Positions 44,772-54,600 of a DNA stretch of 64,000 nucleotides are shown here, piece by piece. A program made the position numbers and the translations under genes. The DNA is from Granulosicoccus sp964594905 (lineage in GTDB: Bacteria > Pseudomonadota > Gammaproteobacteria > Granulosicoccales > Granulosicoccaceae): assembly GCA_964594905.1 (NCBI GenBank), contig CAZQOI010000007.1, positions 1 through 64,000 on the forward strand, written 5' to 3'. The stretch's first letter is position 1. Each line of letters starts with the position of its first letter. The notes beneath the pieces were generated by a model that was not told where the DNA came from, searched no databases, and was given only the letters and a program-made list of their open reading frames with translations.

Positions 44772-45866
44772 TTACGTTGTTATAACGATATTTCCTGTAT
44801 GGCGTTTACCGATAAAATCTTGTTGGCCCTGGTGGAAATCTTCAATAGAGTACGTTGCCGCTAACAAAGGTTTCACTTCGTTGCACTCAATATAGCTAAC
44901 GAGGTCGTTGAAGACGTGGGGTGGCACAACTGTCGATCCGGTGAATGTTAGATCTTTTAGGTACAAGGTTCTTAAATCCAGATCGACAATTGGACCTGCA
45001 ATGGCACCAGAGCACGTATATCGGCCACCGCGTTCTAGTGTTTCAATCAGTTCTGGAAAAATATCTCCACCCACTATGTCAGCAACTACCGATACCTTGT
45101 CAGTGCCGAGTGCCTCTTTTAGAGCACCTGAAAGGCTATCGGGAGCTCGCGGTAGCAACAGATCAGCGCCCAGTGCTGCCAGTTCACTGTGCTTTTCACT
45201 CGAGGCCAAGCCGACCACTCTAGCGCCTCGACGCTTGGCCAGTTGTATCAAGGCTGAGCCAACGCCGCCAGAAGCGCCAGTGATCAACACAGTATCGTTT
45301 TCGCTAACTTGGGCTCGTGCCAACATGCCCTCAGCGGTTGAGTAAGAGCACGAAAATGTTGCTAATTCGGCATCTGATAGATCGCAGTTAATTACGCCAA
45401 CGTTACGGTGGTCTATCGTTGTGTACTCGGCGTAACCGCCATTGCGTTCAGAACCAAAATAACCCGTCTTGCTCATGTCCATCGGGTTGTCCCAGTCGCG
45501 TAACCAATTGTCGGTTATAACTCGCTTTCCGATCATGGATTTGTCGACGTTCTTACCCACAGCGACAATTGCACCAGCCACATCAGCACCTTGGATACGT
45601 GGAAAAGTAATGCTGGCTCCACCCCAGGAAGGATCCTCCGAATCGACTTCGTTATACGCTTGTCCAGTCGTCGCTTCGGTAACGGCCTTTGAGTACCAAC
45701 CTGAACGTGTATTGACGTCTGTATTGTTCATTCCGCAAGCGGCCACTTTGATCAGTACCTCGTCAGCGGTAGGTACGGGAACAGGCCAGTCGTTGTGAAC
45801 CTCAAGTTTGTCCATGCCGCCATGGCCTGTGAGAACGACTGCGCGCATCGTATCTGGAATGGGCAT
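44772..45866 (-). CDS. Medium-chain dehydrogenase/reductase (alcohol dehydrogenase / quinone oxidoreductase type)
   Basis: 364 residues. The GroES-like catalytic domain has 'VLIKVAACGMNNTDVNTRSGWY' with the position of the catalytic-zinc Cys retained, and 'GADVAGAIVAVGKNVD'. The nucleotide-binding domain has 'VLITGASGGVGSALIQLAKRRGARVVGLASSE', a GxGxxG-like motif with a preference for NADPH. The four-cysteine structural zinc loop is absent, as in quinone oxidoreductases. A loop of about 30 residues after the catalytic Cys is longer than usual. The substrate is unknown. It is monocistronic. Confidence 0.88.
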   Translation of the reverse strand: MPIPDTMRAVVLTGHGGMDKLEVHNDWPVPVPTADEVLIKVAACGMNNTDVNTRSGWYSKAVTEATTGQAYNEVDSEDPSWGGASITFPRIQGADVAGAIVAVGKNVDKSMIGKRVITDNWLRDWDNPMDMSKTGYFGSERNGGYAEYTTIDHRNVGVINCDLSDAELATFSCSYSTAEGMLARAQVSENDTVLITGASGGVGSALIQLAKRRGARVVGLASSEKHSELAALGADLLLPRAPDSLSGALKEALGTDKVSVVADIVGGDIFPELIETLERGGRYTCSGAIAGPIVDLDLRTLYLKDLTFTGSTVVPPHVFNDLVSYIECNEVKPLLAATYSIEDFHQGQQDFIGKRHTGNIVITT

Positions 45867-45988
45867 TAAGAGATCTCCAATGTAGGGATAAGCTTTGTAG
45901 ATTTTAGGCTGAGCGGATAATACTCGTGTGTTGCCATTGTTTCCAGTGCGCGTGATCTATTGATGAGGGGCTTCTGGCATTAAGAGTT

Positions 45989-47668
45989 TTAATCTGCAAT
46001 CCGAAGCCATCCAGAGTAGTGCACCAAACGACCAAACAAGGGCAGACTCAAATTCACATCAAAAAGATGTTTGTCCCCATCAGCACGTTCGCTTGCGCTG
46101 ATTATTGGCAGACAAAAAGTAGGCAATGGCAGGCCGAATGCGCGTCCTGATTGCAAGCGCATGTCGATACCTTCTTCGTACGCGTCCAACTTCAATGTAA
46201 AGTTGAAGCGGCCAAACATCTCGTCAATCGTTTGGTCTTCAGGGTCGGGATTACCCATCTGGCTTCGCATACATCTTCCCGGGAAATACCTCGCCCAGGA
46301 CTCAACCCCTTTATCGCTAAGTTGGATACTGGTCAGGATCGGCTTGGCGCTAGACGTAGGTGGCATGCGAAAGAGGGCTGCCATCATCTTTGTGAATGGG
46401 TTCGTTGCCCCTTCAATGGTGACTTCACCGGAGAGTAATCGTGAGGGCGCAGTTTTATGTAATGACTGAGTGACTGCTGGCAACAAACCATATCGCTCCC
46501 CAAGGGCGATTTCGAACGGTGGTTTCGGCAATCGCGATTCAGTTGATTGTGTATCGATATTGAGTTTGGCAAATTCTTCATCGAACTCATCCAGTGCGAG
46601 AAGTCCGGCACAGGAGTGAGCACCGATCAGTGTGTTTTCACCGCGCGACAGTCTGCGAATCATGATCAGGCAAGCTAGCACGGGTACGTGGGGGCCAGCC
46701 GAACCTTTTGCGGATAATATCCACTCAGCTTTGCTCGCGTCGCCTTCGGAATTTCGTCCTGTTACCTGTACCGACATTCCACCGTATTGGTTGCTTAATG
46801 GTGATAACTTGTTGGCAATCGTCTGGAGTGGCTTAGCAAGCCATGCTGCTGATCGCATTAAACCGAATCGCACGAGACAAGAAAGGGTGCTTACACCAAG
46901 ATGCATTAGTGACAGTTCGAGGCTTGCGCGAAAGCTAGCCGACTGCACGGGTTGATAGCGCGTTACGAATAGATCGTTATCAGGTGAGTCCACAAGTGAT
47001 GTATAACGCGTGCCAATATCTCTTTGTGTACGCCGCTCAGTCGCGCTCCAGAAAGGTAATGTGCGCCAATTCCCGCCGGTAAACACTGACATGGGCTTAC
47101 CAACTTGATCCAATATTCCTCGAATAACCGAAAACCCGTAATCCTGGCTGTTACTTGGGCTGATGGTCGCTTCTATTGAATCAATGCGTTGCCATTCGTT
47201 GGTTAACTTATCCACTACCGCATGGCTAAGCGCCGGTGTTGAACTGGCGCCCGTCAATATTGTGCAGCCAGCAGCAGATGCGCGGTCGTTTAATTCTGTA
47301 ACCGCCTTGATGTAAGTTCGTGAATCGGCAATGTCGATGTAGTGAACGCCAGCATCAATAGCAGCCTCGACGACCGATCCCTGCATGTCGTGATAGGGCC
47401 CGGATAGGTCGGCAACTATATCTATCCGGTTATCGCTCAGAAGTTTTGAGTTCAAGGATTGGCGATCCAGCACCAGAATCTCGCCAGTACCCAAAGCCTG
47501 GTAAAGCTGCTCCAATCGAGCGACGCTTCGCCCTGCAAGTACCAGTTCGATCGAATTTTCACTGGCTAATAATTTGGCAAGCTTGCTTCCGAACTGGCCA
47601 TTTGCGCCAATTAACAGCACGCGAAATTTGCCGTCTGGGTCACTATTATTTGAATCGTCGATTGACAT
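45989..47668 (-). CDS. Saccharopine-dehydrogenase-like NAD(P)-binding protein fused to DUF4166
   Basis: 559 residues. The N-terminal Rossmann domain starts 'FRVLLIGANGQFGSKLAKLLASENSIELVLAGRSVARLEQL', followed by 'NRIDIVADLSGPYHDMQGSVVEAAIDAGVHYIDIADSRTY', as in the saccharopine dehydrogenase NADP-binding family. The last ~170 residues are DUF4166-like ('SKPILTSIQLSDKGVESWARYFPGRCMRSQ', 'FNFTLKLDAYEEGIDMRLQSGRAFGLPLPTFCLPII', 'LSLPLFGRLVHYSGWL'). The protein at 48342-49067 carries a stand-alone DUF4166. It is divergently transcribed from the GbsR/MarR regulator over a 55-bp gap with palindromes, so it is probably that regulator's target. Reaction unknown. Confidence 0.82.
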   Translation of the reverse strand: MSIDDSNNSDPDGKFRVLLIGANGQFGSKLAKLLASENSIELVLAGRSVARLEQLYQALGTGEILVLDRQSLNSKLLSDNRIDIVADLSGPYHDMQGSVVEAAIDAGVHYIDIADSRTYIKAVTELNDRASAAGCTILTGASSTPALSHAVVDKLTNEWQRIDSIEATISPSNSQDYGFSVIRGILDQVGKPMSVFTGGNWRTLPFWSATERRTQRDIGTRYTSLVDSPDNDLFVTRYQPVQSASFRASLELSLMHLGVSTLSCLVRFGLMRSAAWLAKPLQTIANKLSPLSNQYGGMSVQVTGRNSEGDASKAEWILSAKGSAGPHVPVLACLIMIRRLSRGENTLIGAHSCAGLLALDEFDEEFAKLNIDTQSTESRLPKPPFEIALGERYGLLPAVTQSLHKTAPSRLLSGEVTIEGATNPFTKMMAALFRMPPTSSAKPILTSIQLSDKGVESWARYFPGRCMRSQMGNPDPEDQTIDEMFGRFNFTLKLDAYEEGIDMRLQSGRAFGLPLPTFCLPIISASERADGDKHLFDVNLSLPLFGRLVHYSGWLRIAD

Positions 47669-47670
47669 TT

Positions 47671-47708
47671 ATTTCTGAAATATCCATAATTTCTGTAAAT
47701 ACAGAAAT
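47671..47708. promoter_or_regulatory. Palindromic operator candidates in the 47669-47723 divergent promoter
   Basis: Two dyads with the same half-site lie side by side. The first is 11 bp (atttc t gaaat, 47671-47681). The second has 9-bp perfect arms, atttctgta (47689-47697) and tacagaaat (47700-47708), around aa. A shared atttctg core and dyad symmetry suit a dimeric winged-helix regulator such as the GbsR/MarR protein encoded 16 bp away. Confidence 0.65.
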
Positions 47709-47723
47709 AACTGATTCTGGCTC

Positions 47724-48305
47724 ATGATGCAAGCTTCTTTTCAGTCCGATAAGGCAGATGGCGATCTTATCCTGCCAGCGTCCGCCGAGGTTTTTATCTT
47801 GCGCTGGGGGGATTTGGGCAGCCAGTGGGGAGTTAATCGCTCTGTTGCGCAGATACAGGCCTTGCTCTATATCTCGGAGCTGCCGTTGACCGCAGAATCT
47901 ATCGCGCAGCAACTTAGTTTGGCCCGCAGTAATGTGTCAAATTCCTTGAAGGAACTACTAGGCTGGAAATTGATTCGTCGAGTACCTATGAAGGGGGATA
48001 GGCGTGACTTCTTCGTCGCAGAAACCGATCTCTGGCAAATGTTTTTCTGTATTGCGGCTGGTAGAAAGGCCAGAGAAATTGATCCTGTCGTCGCTGCATT
48101 GCAGGATTCTATTCAGCAAGCGCAAAGCGATAGTGAACTTAGTTCGGTCTCATTGCAGAGGTTGAATAATATGCAAGATTTTGTTGGTCGCCTCAGTAAG
48201 TGGCACGATCAGATGATGCAATTGCCAAGTTCAACGTTGATGAAATTGATCAACATGGGTTCGCGGGTTGCACGATTGATTAATCCAAGTGGGAACAAGA
48301 AGTAG
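47724..48305 (+). CDS. GbsR/MarR-family transcriptional regulator
   Basis: 193 residues. The winged helix-turn-helix covers about residues 25-95: 'GVNRSVAQIQALLYISELPLTAESIAQQLSLARSNVSNSLKELLGWKLIRRVPMKGDRRDFFVAETDLWQMF'. This is the GbsR/MarR pattern, including the extended wing with 'GDRRDFF'. A long C-terminal helical section should mediate dimerisation. It is divergent from the saccharopine-dehydrogenase-like gene and 36 bp upstream of a DUF4166 gene. The palindromes in the divergent gap suggest it controls both directions, including itself. Confidence 0.88.
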   Translation: MMQASFQSDKADGDLILPASAEVFILRWGDLGSQWGVNRSVAQIQALLYISELPLTAESIAQQLSLARSNVSNSLKELLGWKLIRRVPMKGDRRDFFVAETDLWQMFFCIAAGRKAREIDPVVAALQDSIQQAQSDSELSSVSLQRLNNMQDFVGRLSKWHDQMMQLPSSTLMKLINMGSRVARLINPSGNKK

Positions 48306-48341
48306 AGTTGTTTCAAGGTTTATTTAAAATGGGAGTTGACC

Positions 48342-49067
48342 ATGCGCATTGCATTAAAAAAGTCCCAGAAAATATGCGATATCGCTACAACAGAACGTAA
48401 AGCCTGTTCAGGTGTTAAAGGAATAGCTGAAGAGTATCGAGCATCAGTTGAAATCGGAGATTTTCGATTTCGTTCTTTACTCAAATCAACGGATTGGTAC
48501 AGCTTGCCTCTGGCTGTTAGGCGTCGATTTAGCAAACGTTATAACGATGCGAGAATAGTCAGCTATTCAGGCAGAATTACACAGTGCCGAATGAGCATCT
48601 TTGGGAAACTGCTCGCCAACCTCTTACGTCCTGTGGGTTCGCCTTTGCCAATTAGTACTGATATTAATGTGCCCGCTACGGTTGTGGTGACTGAAGATGA
48701 GAAAGTGGGTGGCCAGATATGGACACGCATTTACGGGCGTCATGATAAATTTCCACAAGTGGTGCAAAGCAGTAAGCGCTTTTCTGGTGAGACTGGTATT
48801 GAAGAATATATTGGATACGGTATCGGTATGGCTTTGAGTATTGGTGTAAGTGATGGTGCTCTGGATTTTCGAAGCCATCACTACTTCCTTGGTATCAGAA
48901 ATCGCCGTTGGCGCTTACCAGCTTGGCTGACTCCAGGTGACCTGCTGGTGCGCCATCGTGATATTGGACAAGGCCAATTCGATTTTATACTGCATCTCGA
49001 ACATCCCTTGTTTGGTGAACTTATGCACCAAAGAGGACGTTTCATTGATACTGCAAACTTGACTTAA
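48342..49067 (+). CDS. Stand-alone DUF4166 protein
   Basis: About 241 residues from ATG at 48342, which has a ggag Shine-Dalgarno; a TTG at 48336 is in frame but less likely. The DUF4166 domain covers nearly the whole protein: 'LPLAVRRRFSKRYNDARIVSYSGRITQCRMSIFGKLLANLLRPVGSPLP', 'GGQIWTRIYGRHDKFPQVVQSSKRF', 'GIEEYIGYGIGMALSIGVSDGALDFRSHHYFLGIRNRRWRLPAWLTPGDLLVRHRDIGQGQFDF', and 'EHPLFGELMHQRGRF'. It resembles the C-terminal part of the divergent protein at 45989-47668, so fused and free versions of the domain are controlled together. Function unknown. Confidence 0.78.
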   Translation: MRIALKKSQKICDIATTERKACSGVKGIAEEYRASVEIGDFRFRSLLKSTDWYSLPLAVRRRFSKRYNDARIVSYSGRITQCRMSIFGKLLANLLRPVGSPLPISTDINVPATVVVTEDEKVGGQIWTRIYGRHDKFPQVVQSSKRFSGETGIEEYIGYGIGMALSIGVSDGALDFRSHHYFLGIRNRRWRLPAWLTPGDLLVRHRDIGQGQFDFILHLEHPLFGELMHQRGRFIDTANLT

Positions 49068-49097
49068 ATCTGTTTTCAACTGTTGATGGGTTCTTCG

Positions 49098-50354
49098 TTA
49101 TTCTTCCATATCGTCGAATTCATCTGAATCAATGAAGTCGAGGGTCGGAGTGGAGTCAGAAACGGTTCGTGTATTGTTAATATCTGCTGCGCGTTTTACC
49201 ACGTCCTTGCCAAAACGATTTACCAACTGATCCAGTGTTTTTTCAAGTGCCTGGGGTTTACCACTTTGCGTAAACAGGTCCATTTGCGATATTTCGTCAC
49301 CACGAATAAGATCATAGGCTGCTAGTCCTACAAGTCTGTATCGGTTTGTACTATCAAAGTGTACAAGCAGGCTAGATGCCGTCTCAAACAACTCCTGTGA
49401 TGAGTCAGTTGGTTCGGTCAACAGGGCTTGGCGGCTTAGTAATCTAAAATCATTTGTCTTTAGTCTGACGCGTACTCCGCGACAGCTATAACCTTTTTCT
49501 CGCAAGCGACGTCCGATTCGATCAGCTGACCAGCGTAAATGGTATTCGATATCCTTACGCTCGCTGATGTCATTCGAAAGTGTTCTATCGGAGCCCATAC
49601 TGCGGGCCACACGTCGACGTGCTACTCGGCGTGGATCTTCTGCGTTCGAAAGTGATTGAAAATGTTTACCGGCATGACCAAGGTGACGTTGAATCCATGC
49701 GGGATCAGCACGTCGAACATCACCGATAGTGTAAAGGCCGAGTCGTTCAAGACGCGGTATTGTTTTTGGTCCAGCTCCCCATAAGCGTTTAACTGGCATT
49801 GGATCGAGCCACTCGACCGCATCCTCAGGCGGTACCACGGTCAGACCTTTAGGTTTATTAAAATCACTGGCAACTTTGGCGACGTACTTAGTACTCGCGA
49901 TGCCGACTGATGCAGTCAGTCCATTGGTTGCATCAGCAATTGCCTGTTGTATCTGCTCGGCCATTCTCGCTGGAGGACCGAATAATTCTTCTGCACCGGT
50001 CATATCGAGGAATGCTTCATCAAGTGAGATTGCTTCTATATGGGGTGAGAAGTTCTCAAACGCAGCCATGATTGCTGCTGATATTTCTTGATAGCGCTCA
50101 AAACGGGGTGGCACTATCGTCATATTAGGGCAGCGACGACGCGCTTCGGCCATCGGCATTGCGCTTTTGACACCGTATTGGCGAGCTTCATAGCTCGCGG
50201 TTAGCACAACACCCCGATAGCTGTTTGGACCCACAACAAGGGCACGACCACACAGTGATGGATCATCCAACTGCTCCACAGATGCATAAAACGCATCCAT
50301 GTCTGCATGAGCCAGAATACGCGGCCATCCGCTCTTTTCTGTATTGCTCGCCAT
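49098..50354 (-). CDS. dinB: DNA polymerase IV (Y-family translesion polymerase)
   Basis: About 418 residues from ATG at 50354. An in-frame start at 50420 was rejected because it would put the SOS-box-like site inside the gene and overlap the divergent nitrilase gene. The palm motifs are intact: 'ILAHADMDAFYASVEQLDDPSL' (first metal-binding Asp), and 'AISLDEAFLDMTGAE' (Asp-Glu pair). The helix-hairpin-helix region 'LWGAGPKTIPRLERLGLYTIGDV' and little-finger domain follow. The C-terminus extends about 70 residues past 'YRLVGLAAYDL' and lacks a clear clamp-binding QLxLF end, though 'SQMDLF' lies about 60 residues from it. It copies damaged DNA with low fidelity. Confidence 0.94.
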   Translation of the reverse strand: MASNTEKSGWPRILAHADMDAFYASVEQLDDPSLCGRALVVGPNSYRGVVLTASYEARQYGVKSAMPMAEARRRCPNMTIVPPRFERYQEISAAIMAAFENFSPHIEAISLDEAFLDMTGAEELFGPPARMAEQIQQAIADATNGLTASVGIASTKYVAKVASDFNKPKGLTVVPPEDAVEWLDPMPVKRLWGAGPKTIPRLERLGLYTIGDVRRADPAWIQRHLGHAGKHFQSLSNAEDPRRVARRRVARSMGSDRTLSNDISERKDIEYHLRWSADRIGRRLREKGYSCRGVRVRLKTNDFRLLSRQALLTEPTDSSQELFETASSLLVHFDSTNRYRLVGLAAYDLIRGDEISQMDLFTQSGKPQALEKTLDQLVNRFGKDVVKRAADINNTRTVSDSTPTLDFIDSDEFDDMEE

Positions 50355-50367
50355 AGGGCCTAGTGTA

Positions 50368-50383
50368 CTGTAAAACCTACCAG
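50368..50383 (-). promoter_or_regulatory. LexA (SOS) box candidate upstream of dinB
   Basis: The 16-bp sequence CTGT-N8-CCAG starts 14 bp before the dinB ATG. It fits the gammaproteobacterial CTG-N10-CAG core, and the flanks ta...tt extend the match. The second half deviates at one position (ccag for acag). The site would serve dinB; the divergent nitrilase gene also starts close by. Confidence 0.5.
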
Positions 50384-50391
50384 TTATTTCT

Positions 50392-51282
50392 ATGATGTAC
50401 AGCAGATGTTTATACTGCACAGATGTTCATGCCTTGTCACAAAACGCTGTGAGCGGCGCTTCTCACATTAAGGTGCTTGCTTGTCAGCTTGATGTGCCCG
50501 CTGATATGCGATCAGCGCGTGATCGAAACGGGCATCTGGATCGGGTGGTTCAGCTGCTTGATGACGCATTGAGCGATCGAACTGCGGACCTAGTGGTTCT
50601 GCCGGAACTGTCCAGTGTGTCTTATACCCGTCATTGCTTCGAGCATCTGGAGATATTCGCAGAGAGTGCCACGGGTGAATCGTTCAAGCGATTCTCAGCG
50701 CTTGCAAAGAAGCATAATGTTTTTCTGTTGTATGGTGCGCCACGGGTTAACAGCAGTGGTAAAGCCCACATTAGTCAGTTTCTAATTGATCCGGAAGGTA
50801 GTGCTGCTGGTGTATATGACAAGCTACATATGGCGCAGTTTGGTGCGTCAATGGAAAAGGACTATTTTACTGGTGGCGAAAAATTACTGATATTCGATAT
50901 AAAAGGTATTCGTCTGGCGCCATTAATTTGCTATGACATGCGATTTCCAGAACTCGCATTAACAATGGTTCAGAAACACAGAGTTGATGCAATCATTCAT
51001 CCAGTTGCGTTTTTCAAGGATGCCAGTTTCTATAGTTGGCATGCCTTTGTCATTGCGCGGGCGCTTGAGAATCAAGCTTATTGGTTTAGCGTAAATCGGT
51101 CGGGAGCAGAATATGGGGCCTCCATAGTTTGCCCACCTTGGGTAGATCAGGGATCAAGGGAGATTCGATTTGGGCAAACTGAAGAGCTTGTGTGGATTGA
51201 TATTGATAAAGCCATCATCGAGCAAACCAGGCAGCGTTATAACTTCACCGCGGACAGGCGGCCGAATTATTCGAATCTTTAG
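50392..51282 (+). CDS. Carbon-nitrogen hydrolase (nitrilase superfamily amidohydrolase)
   Basis: 296 residues with the complete catalytic triad: Glu72 in 'LVVLPELSS', Lys144 in 'VYDKLHM' and Cys180 in 'APLICYDMRFPE'. The block after the cysteine is typical of the omega-amidase/NitFhit branch ('ICYDMRFPELA'). No signal peptide. The substrate could be a deaminated or carbamoylated small amide; the branch suggests omega-amidase or deaminated-glutathione amidase activity, but the residues visible do not settle it. The start is uncertain: an in-frame GTG at 50449 would remove 19 weakly conserved-looking residues. Divergent from dinB. Confidence 0.87.
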   Translation: MMYSRCLYCTDVHALSQNAVSGASHIKVLACQLDVPADMRSARDRNGHLDRVVQLLDDALSDRTADLVVLPELSSVSYTRHCFEHLEIFAESATGESFKRFSALAKKHNVFLLYGAPRVNSSGKAHISQFLIDPEGSAAGVYDKLHMAQFGASMEKDYFTGGEKLLIFDIKGIRLAPLICYDMRFPELALTMVQKHRVDAIIHPVAFFKDASFYSWHAFVIARALENQAYWFSVNRSGAEYGASIVCPPWVDQGSREIRFGQTEELVWIDIDKAIIEQTRQRYNFTADRRPNYSNL

Positions 51283-51619
51283 TGTTCACGCATCCTTTTT
51301 CCATCACAGGTGTTGATACATTAGGTTAAGTCGCAATCTCCTGAAATCTTGCTGTGAATCAGGATTAATTTGTGCGCAACATCAGATTTTCCGCGCTTTC
51401 TGCGGCAAGTTTCCCATTTTAGAGTCGATAGTTTTTTCGACTACACCCATTTTGCAACTTGATGGCCCATTGGAAAGGCTCCTTAATCGGGTAATGTTAC
51501 ATCCCTTTGTTAGATGTAACGTTAGTGATTGGATTAGATCAACATCAGGTATCGGTAGTCAGGGTTGTTTGTATGTCGTGATTTGACCTCAGTAAGAGGG
51601 GTATTGTTGGAGCCTGTTT
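51283..51619. other. Intergenic region upstream of the hybrid kinase operon
   Basis: 337 bp without a gene. The 11-bp dyad at 51493-51523 is the only clear structure. It is probably the promoter region of the kinase/diguanylate-cyclase operon. Confidence 0.5.
51493..51523. promoter_or_regulatory. Operator-like dyad upstream of the hybrid kinase gene
   Basis: Arms aatgttacatc (51493-51503) and gatgtaacgtt (51513-51523) are complementary over 11 bp with one G-T mismatch, around a 9-nt centre. It lies about 95 bp before the kinase start. It could be a binding site for a dimeric regulator or an RNA hairpin. Confidence 0.5.
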
Positions 51620-54600
51620 ATGCCGATTCGTTTTAAGTTAGTTCTGTTTTCGATTGCGTGCTCGATTTTGCCACTGCTTGGCGTATTTTCGCTGGCATTT
51701 GATGCCGCTAGAACATCAATAAATGAAACGGTCGAAAATAACCTGATTGCACAGGCAACAGAAGAGCTGTACACCGTTCAAAGTAAGCTTGCTGAGACGA
51801 AAAAACGCATAGTTTCGTGGGGTGATCTTGCGGTAATGCAGAACGTCATATTTGGCGATCTCTTCAGTACTCTTCAAGGCGATCTGGAAAGCTTGGTTGA
51901 CGACTACCCTGAATTCACCGAATTACTCGTTGCCGATGCAGATGGGAACGCAGTTGCTGCGACCATGCGAGAAGCGATCGGTAGCAATCATCGTGGTACC
52001 TGGGAATATGAAGCGCCGAGTCTGGGAATCATTTTTGACGGCCCGGTAGTGACCTCTAACCGCCTGTCTCAAAAAATCGCCACGCAAAGTGTTCCGATAT
52101 ACGCGAAAACTGGTCGTAAACGTATCGTGGGTGCGCTTATAGGTTCTATTGCGTGGAATAAAATGCAAACGGATCTTTCGAGTCGAACGCTTTTTGGCGG
52201 GGATCAGAGTCAACAAAGGCAGATCATATTGCAGTCACTCGTCGATGGCTCGGTATTGTATTCGTCATCTGACACCACACCACCTGCCGGCTTACTCAAT
52301 GATCTGTCAGATGGACGCATGTTCAAGGAGCTATCCAGCGATGGTGAGCAGTATATGATCGCGTCGATCACCTCGGATGGTATAGATGAATTTCGTGATC
52401 CGCAGTGGCGTTTGCATGTTGTACTGAATTCAAAAGTTGCTTACCAGACTGTCCATGATTTGCGAGACTATTTTGTTCTCGCAGGTGTGGTGGTTCTGGT
52501 TTTGGTAACTGGTCTGGCTTATCTCCTGGCTCGTTCCATTGTCTCACCCGTTAACTCATTAGTTACAGGTGCGGAGAGGTTAGCGTCTGGTGATTATGAT
52601 TATTCGTTAAAAACAACCTCCAGCAAGGATGAGATAGGTCAACTTGCAACCAGTTTCGAGAAGATGCGCTCTGCCATCAAAGATAATGAAAAAAAGCTAA
52701 TAACCGAAATGGAGGTCTCCAATCGCGCTGCGAAACTCAAGGGGGAGTTCCTGGCCAATATGAGTCATGAAGTTAGAACACCTATCAATGGTGTTCTGGG
52801 TATGACTGAACTGCTTATGAACACGGACCTTGATCATACTCAATCCGGTTATGCATCCACAATATTCCGCTCTGGGCAATCTCTGTTAGGTGTGATCAAC
52901 GATATTTTGGATTTTTCAAAAATCGAAGCTGGAAAATTGGAATTGCAAAATGGTGCCTTCGATCTACGAGACCTTGTCGAAGACTGCGTAGAGCTATTGG
53001 CTGAGAGCGCACAAAGTAAAGGTGTGGAATTGGCTCTTTACATGGCTCCAGAGAGTCACGTCGCATATCAGGGTGACGCGAGTCGCCTGCGTCAAGTATT
53101 GCTTAATCTTATGGGTAATGCGGTTAAATTCACTGACGAGGGTGAAGTTAAGGTTGTTATTACGAGTAAAGATGGTGATGGCTCGAATACCGAACTTTGT
53201 TTCGAAGTTATCGATACCGGTATTGGCATGAAAGAAGAGGTACTCGAATCGATCTTTGAATCCTTTGTGCAGGCGGACGGAACCACTACCAGGAAGTTTG
53301 GTGGCACTGGTTTGGGCCTCGCAATATCGGCAAAACTAGCAGAGCTCATGAGCGGTGATATTGGTGTTGAAAGTAAGGTCGGCTCAGGCTCCAATTTCTG
53401 GTTTACTGCCAAAGTCGAGAAGTTACCTGAGTCGGTTCAGAATGCGTGGCTTGCGACAGATACATTGCGTCATAAGCGAATTTTGATCGTGGATGACAAC
53501 AAGACGAACTGCGAAATTCTTCAGTCGCAAATATTGTATTGGGGAGCCGAGCCAATAGTTACCAATGGAGGAGAGCAGGCTATTCGTGCATTTGAAGACG
53601 GATATGCCAATGATCAACCAATAGATGTAGCCATTCTAGATATGCATATGCCTGGAATGAATGGACTTGAATTGGCTGTTTCCCTTCGAGAAAAAGCATT
53701 ATCCAGTAATTTGAAGTTGATATTACTGAGCTCTGTCTGCGATCAGCTTGATGCTGATACATGCAAGGCTATAGGTATCAATTCGATGGTAACCAAACCT
53801 GTCAGGCAGCCTGATTTGTACAACTGTCTGTCAGCTGCAGTTAGTGATGTAGAAATGAAGCCATCAAAGTTAGCCACCGAGAAGATTGAAAAGTCTCAAT
53901 TGACCGGAAGGGTATTACTTGCGGAAGATAATCCAGTAAATCAGGAAATGATGCTTGAGTTGCTGCGGCTACTCGGCGTGGAGGCTGTTCTTGCTGAGAA
54001 TGGTCAGCAGGCTATTGATGTAATCGGGAAAGAAAATTTCGATGTGGTTCTGATGGACTGTCAAATGCCGATTCTCGATGGGTTTGAGGCTACAAGAGCA
54101 ATAAGAAAGTCAGAGCAGGCGAGTAGTTCTGATCGTCGCCTACCGATCGTGGCCCTGACTGCAAATGCGCTCCAGGGTGATCGTGAAAAATGTCTCTCCA
54201 GCGGAATGGACGAGTATTTAAGCAAGCCCGTTAGTTCGTCACAGTTGCGTCAGATGTTGAGTAACTGGTTAACCTATGCTGATCAGATAAAAAGTGAAGA
54301 CAAGACAGAAGCAAACATTTCCCATGTGGACAATGACAAAGAGTCCGCTAATGGTGATCACGATTCGGATGTATTACCGTCTTCTCTCGACAGCGAGTCG
54401 TCCCTGATTGAACTAAATGATGTAGTGAGTAACAAGCTGAAATCTGATAGCTCAGTATCTGATGCTGAACCCATTTTATCTGAGCCAGTTCTCGATCAAG
54501 CTGTATTCAATGAGGTGCTGACCATGGCGTCTCAGGCATCTGGTGACTTTTATGATCGCCTGGTTGAGAAATATACCGAAGGCTCGAGAGACGACATCCA

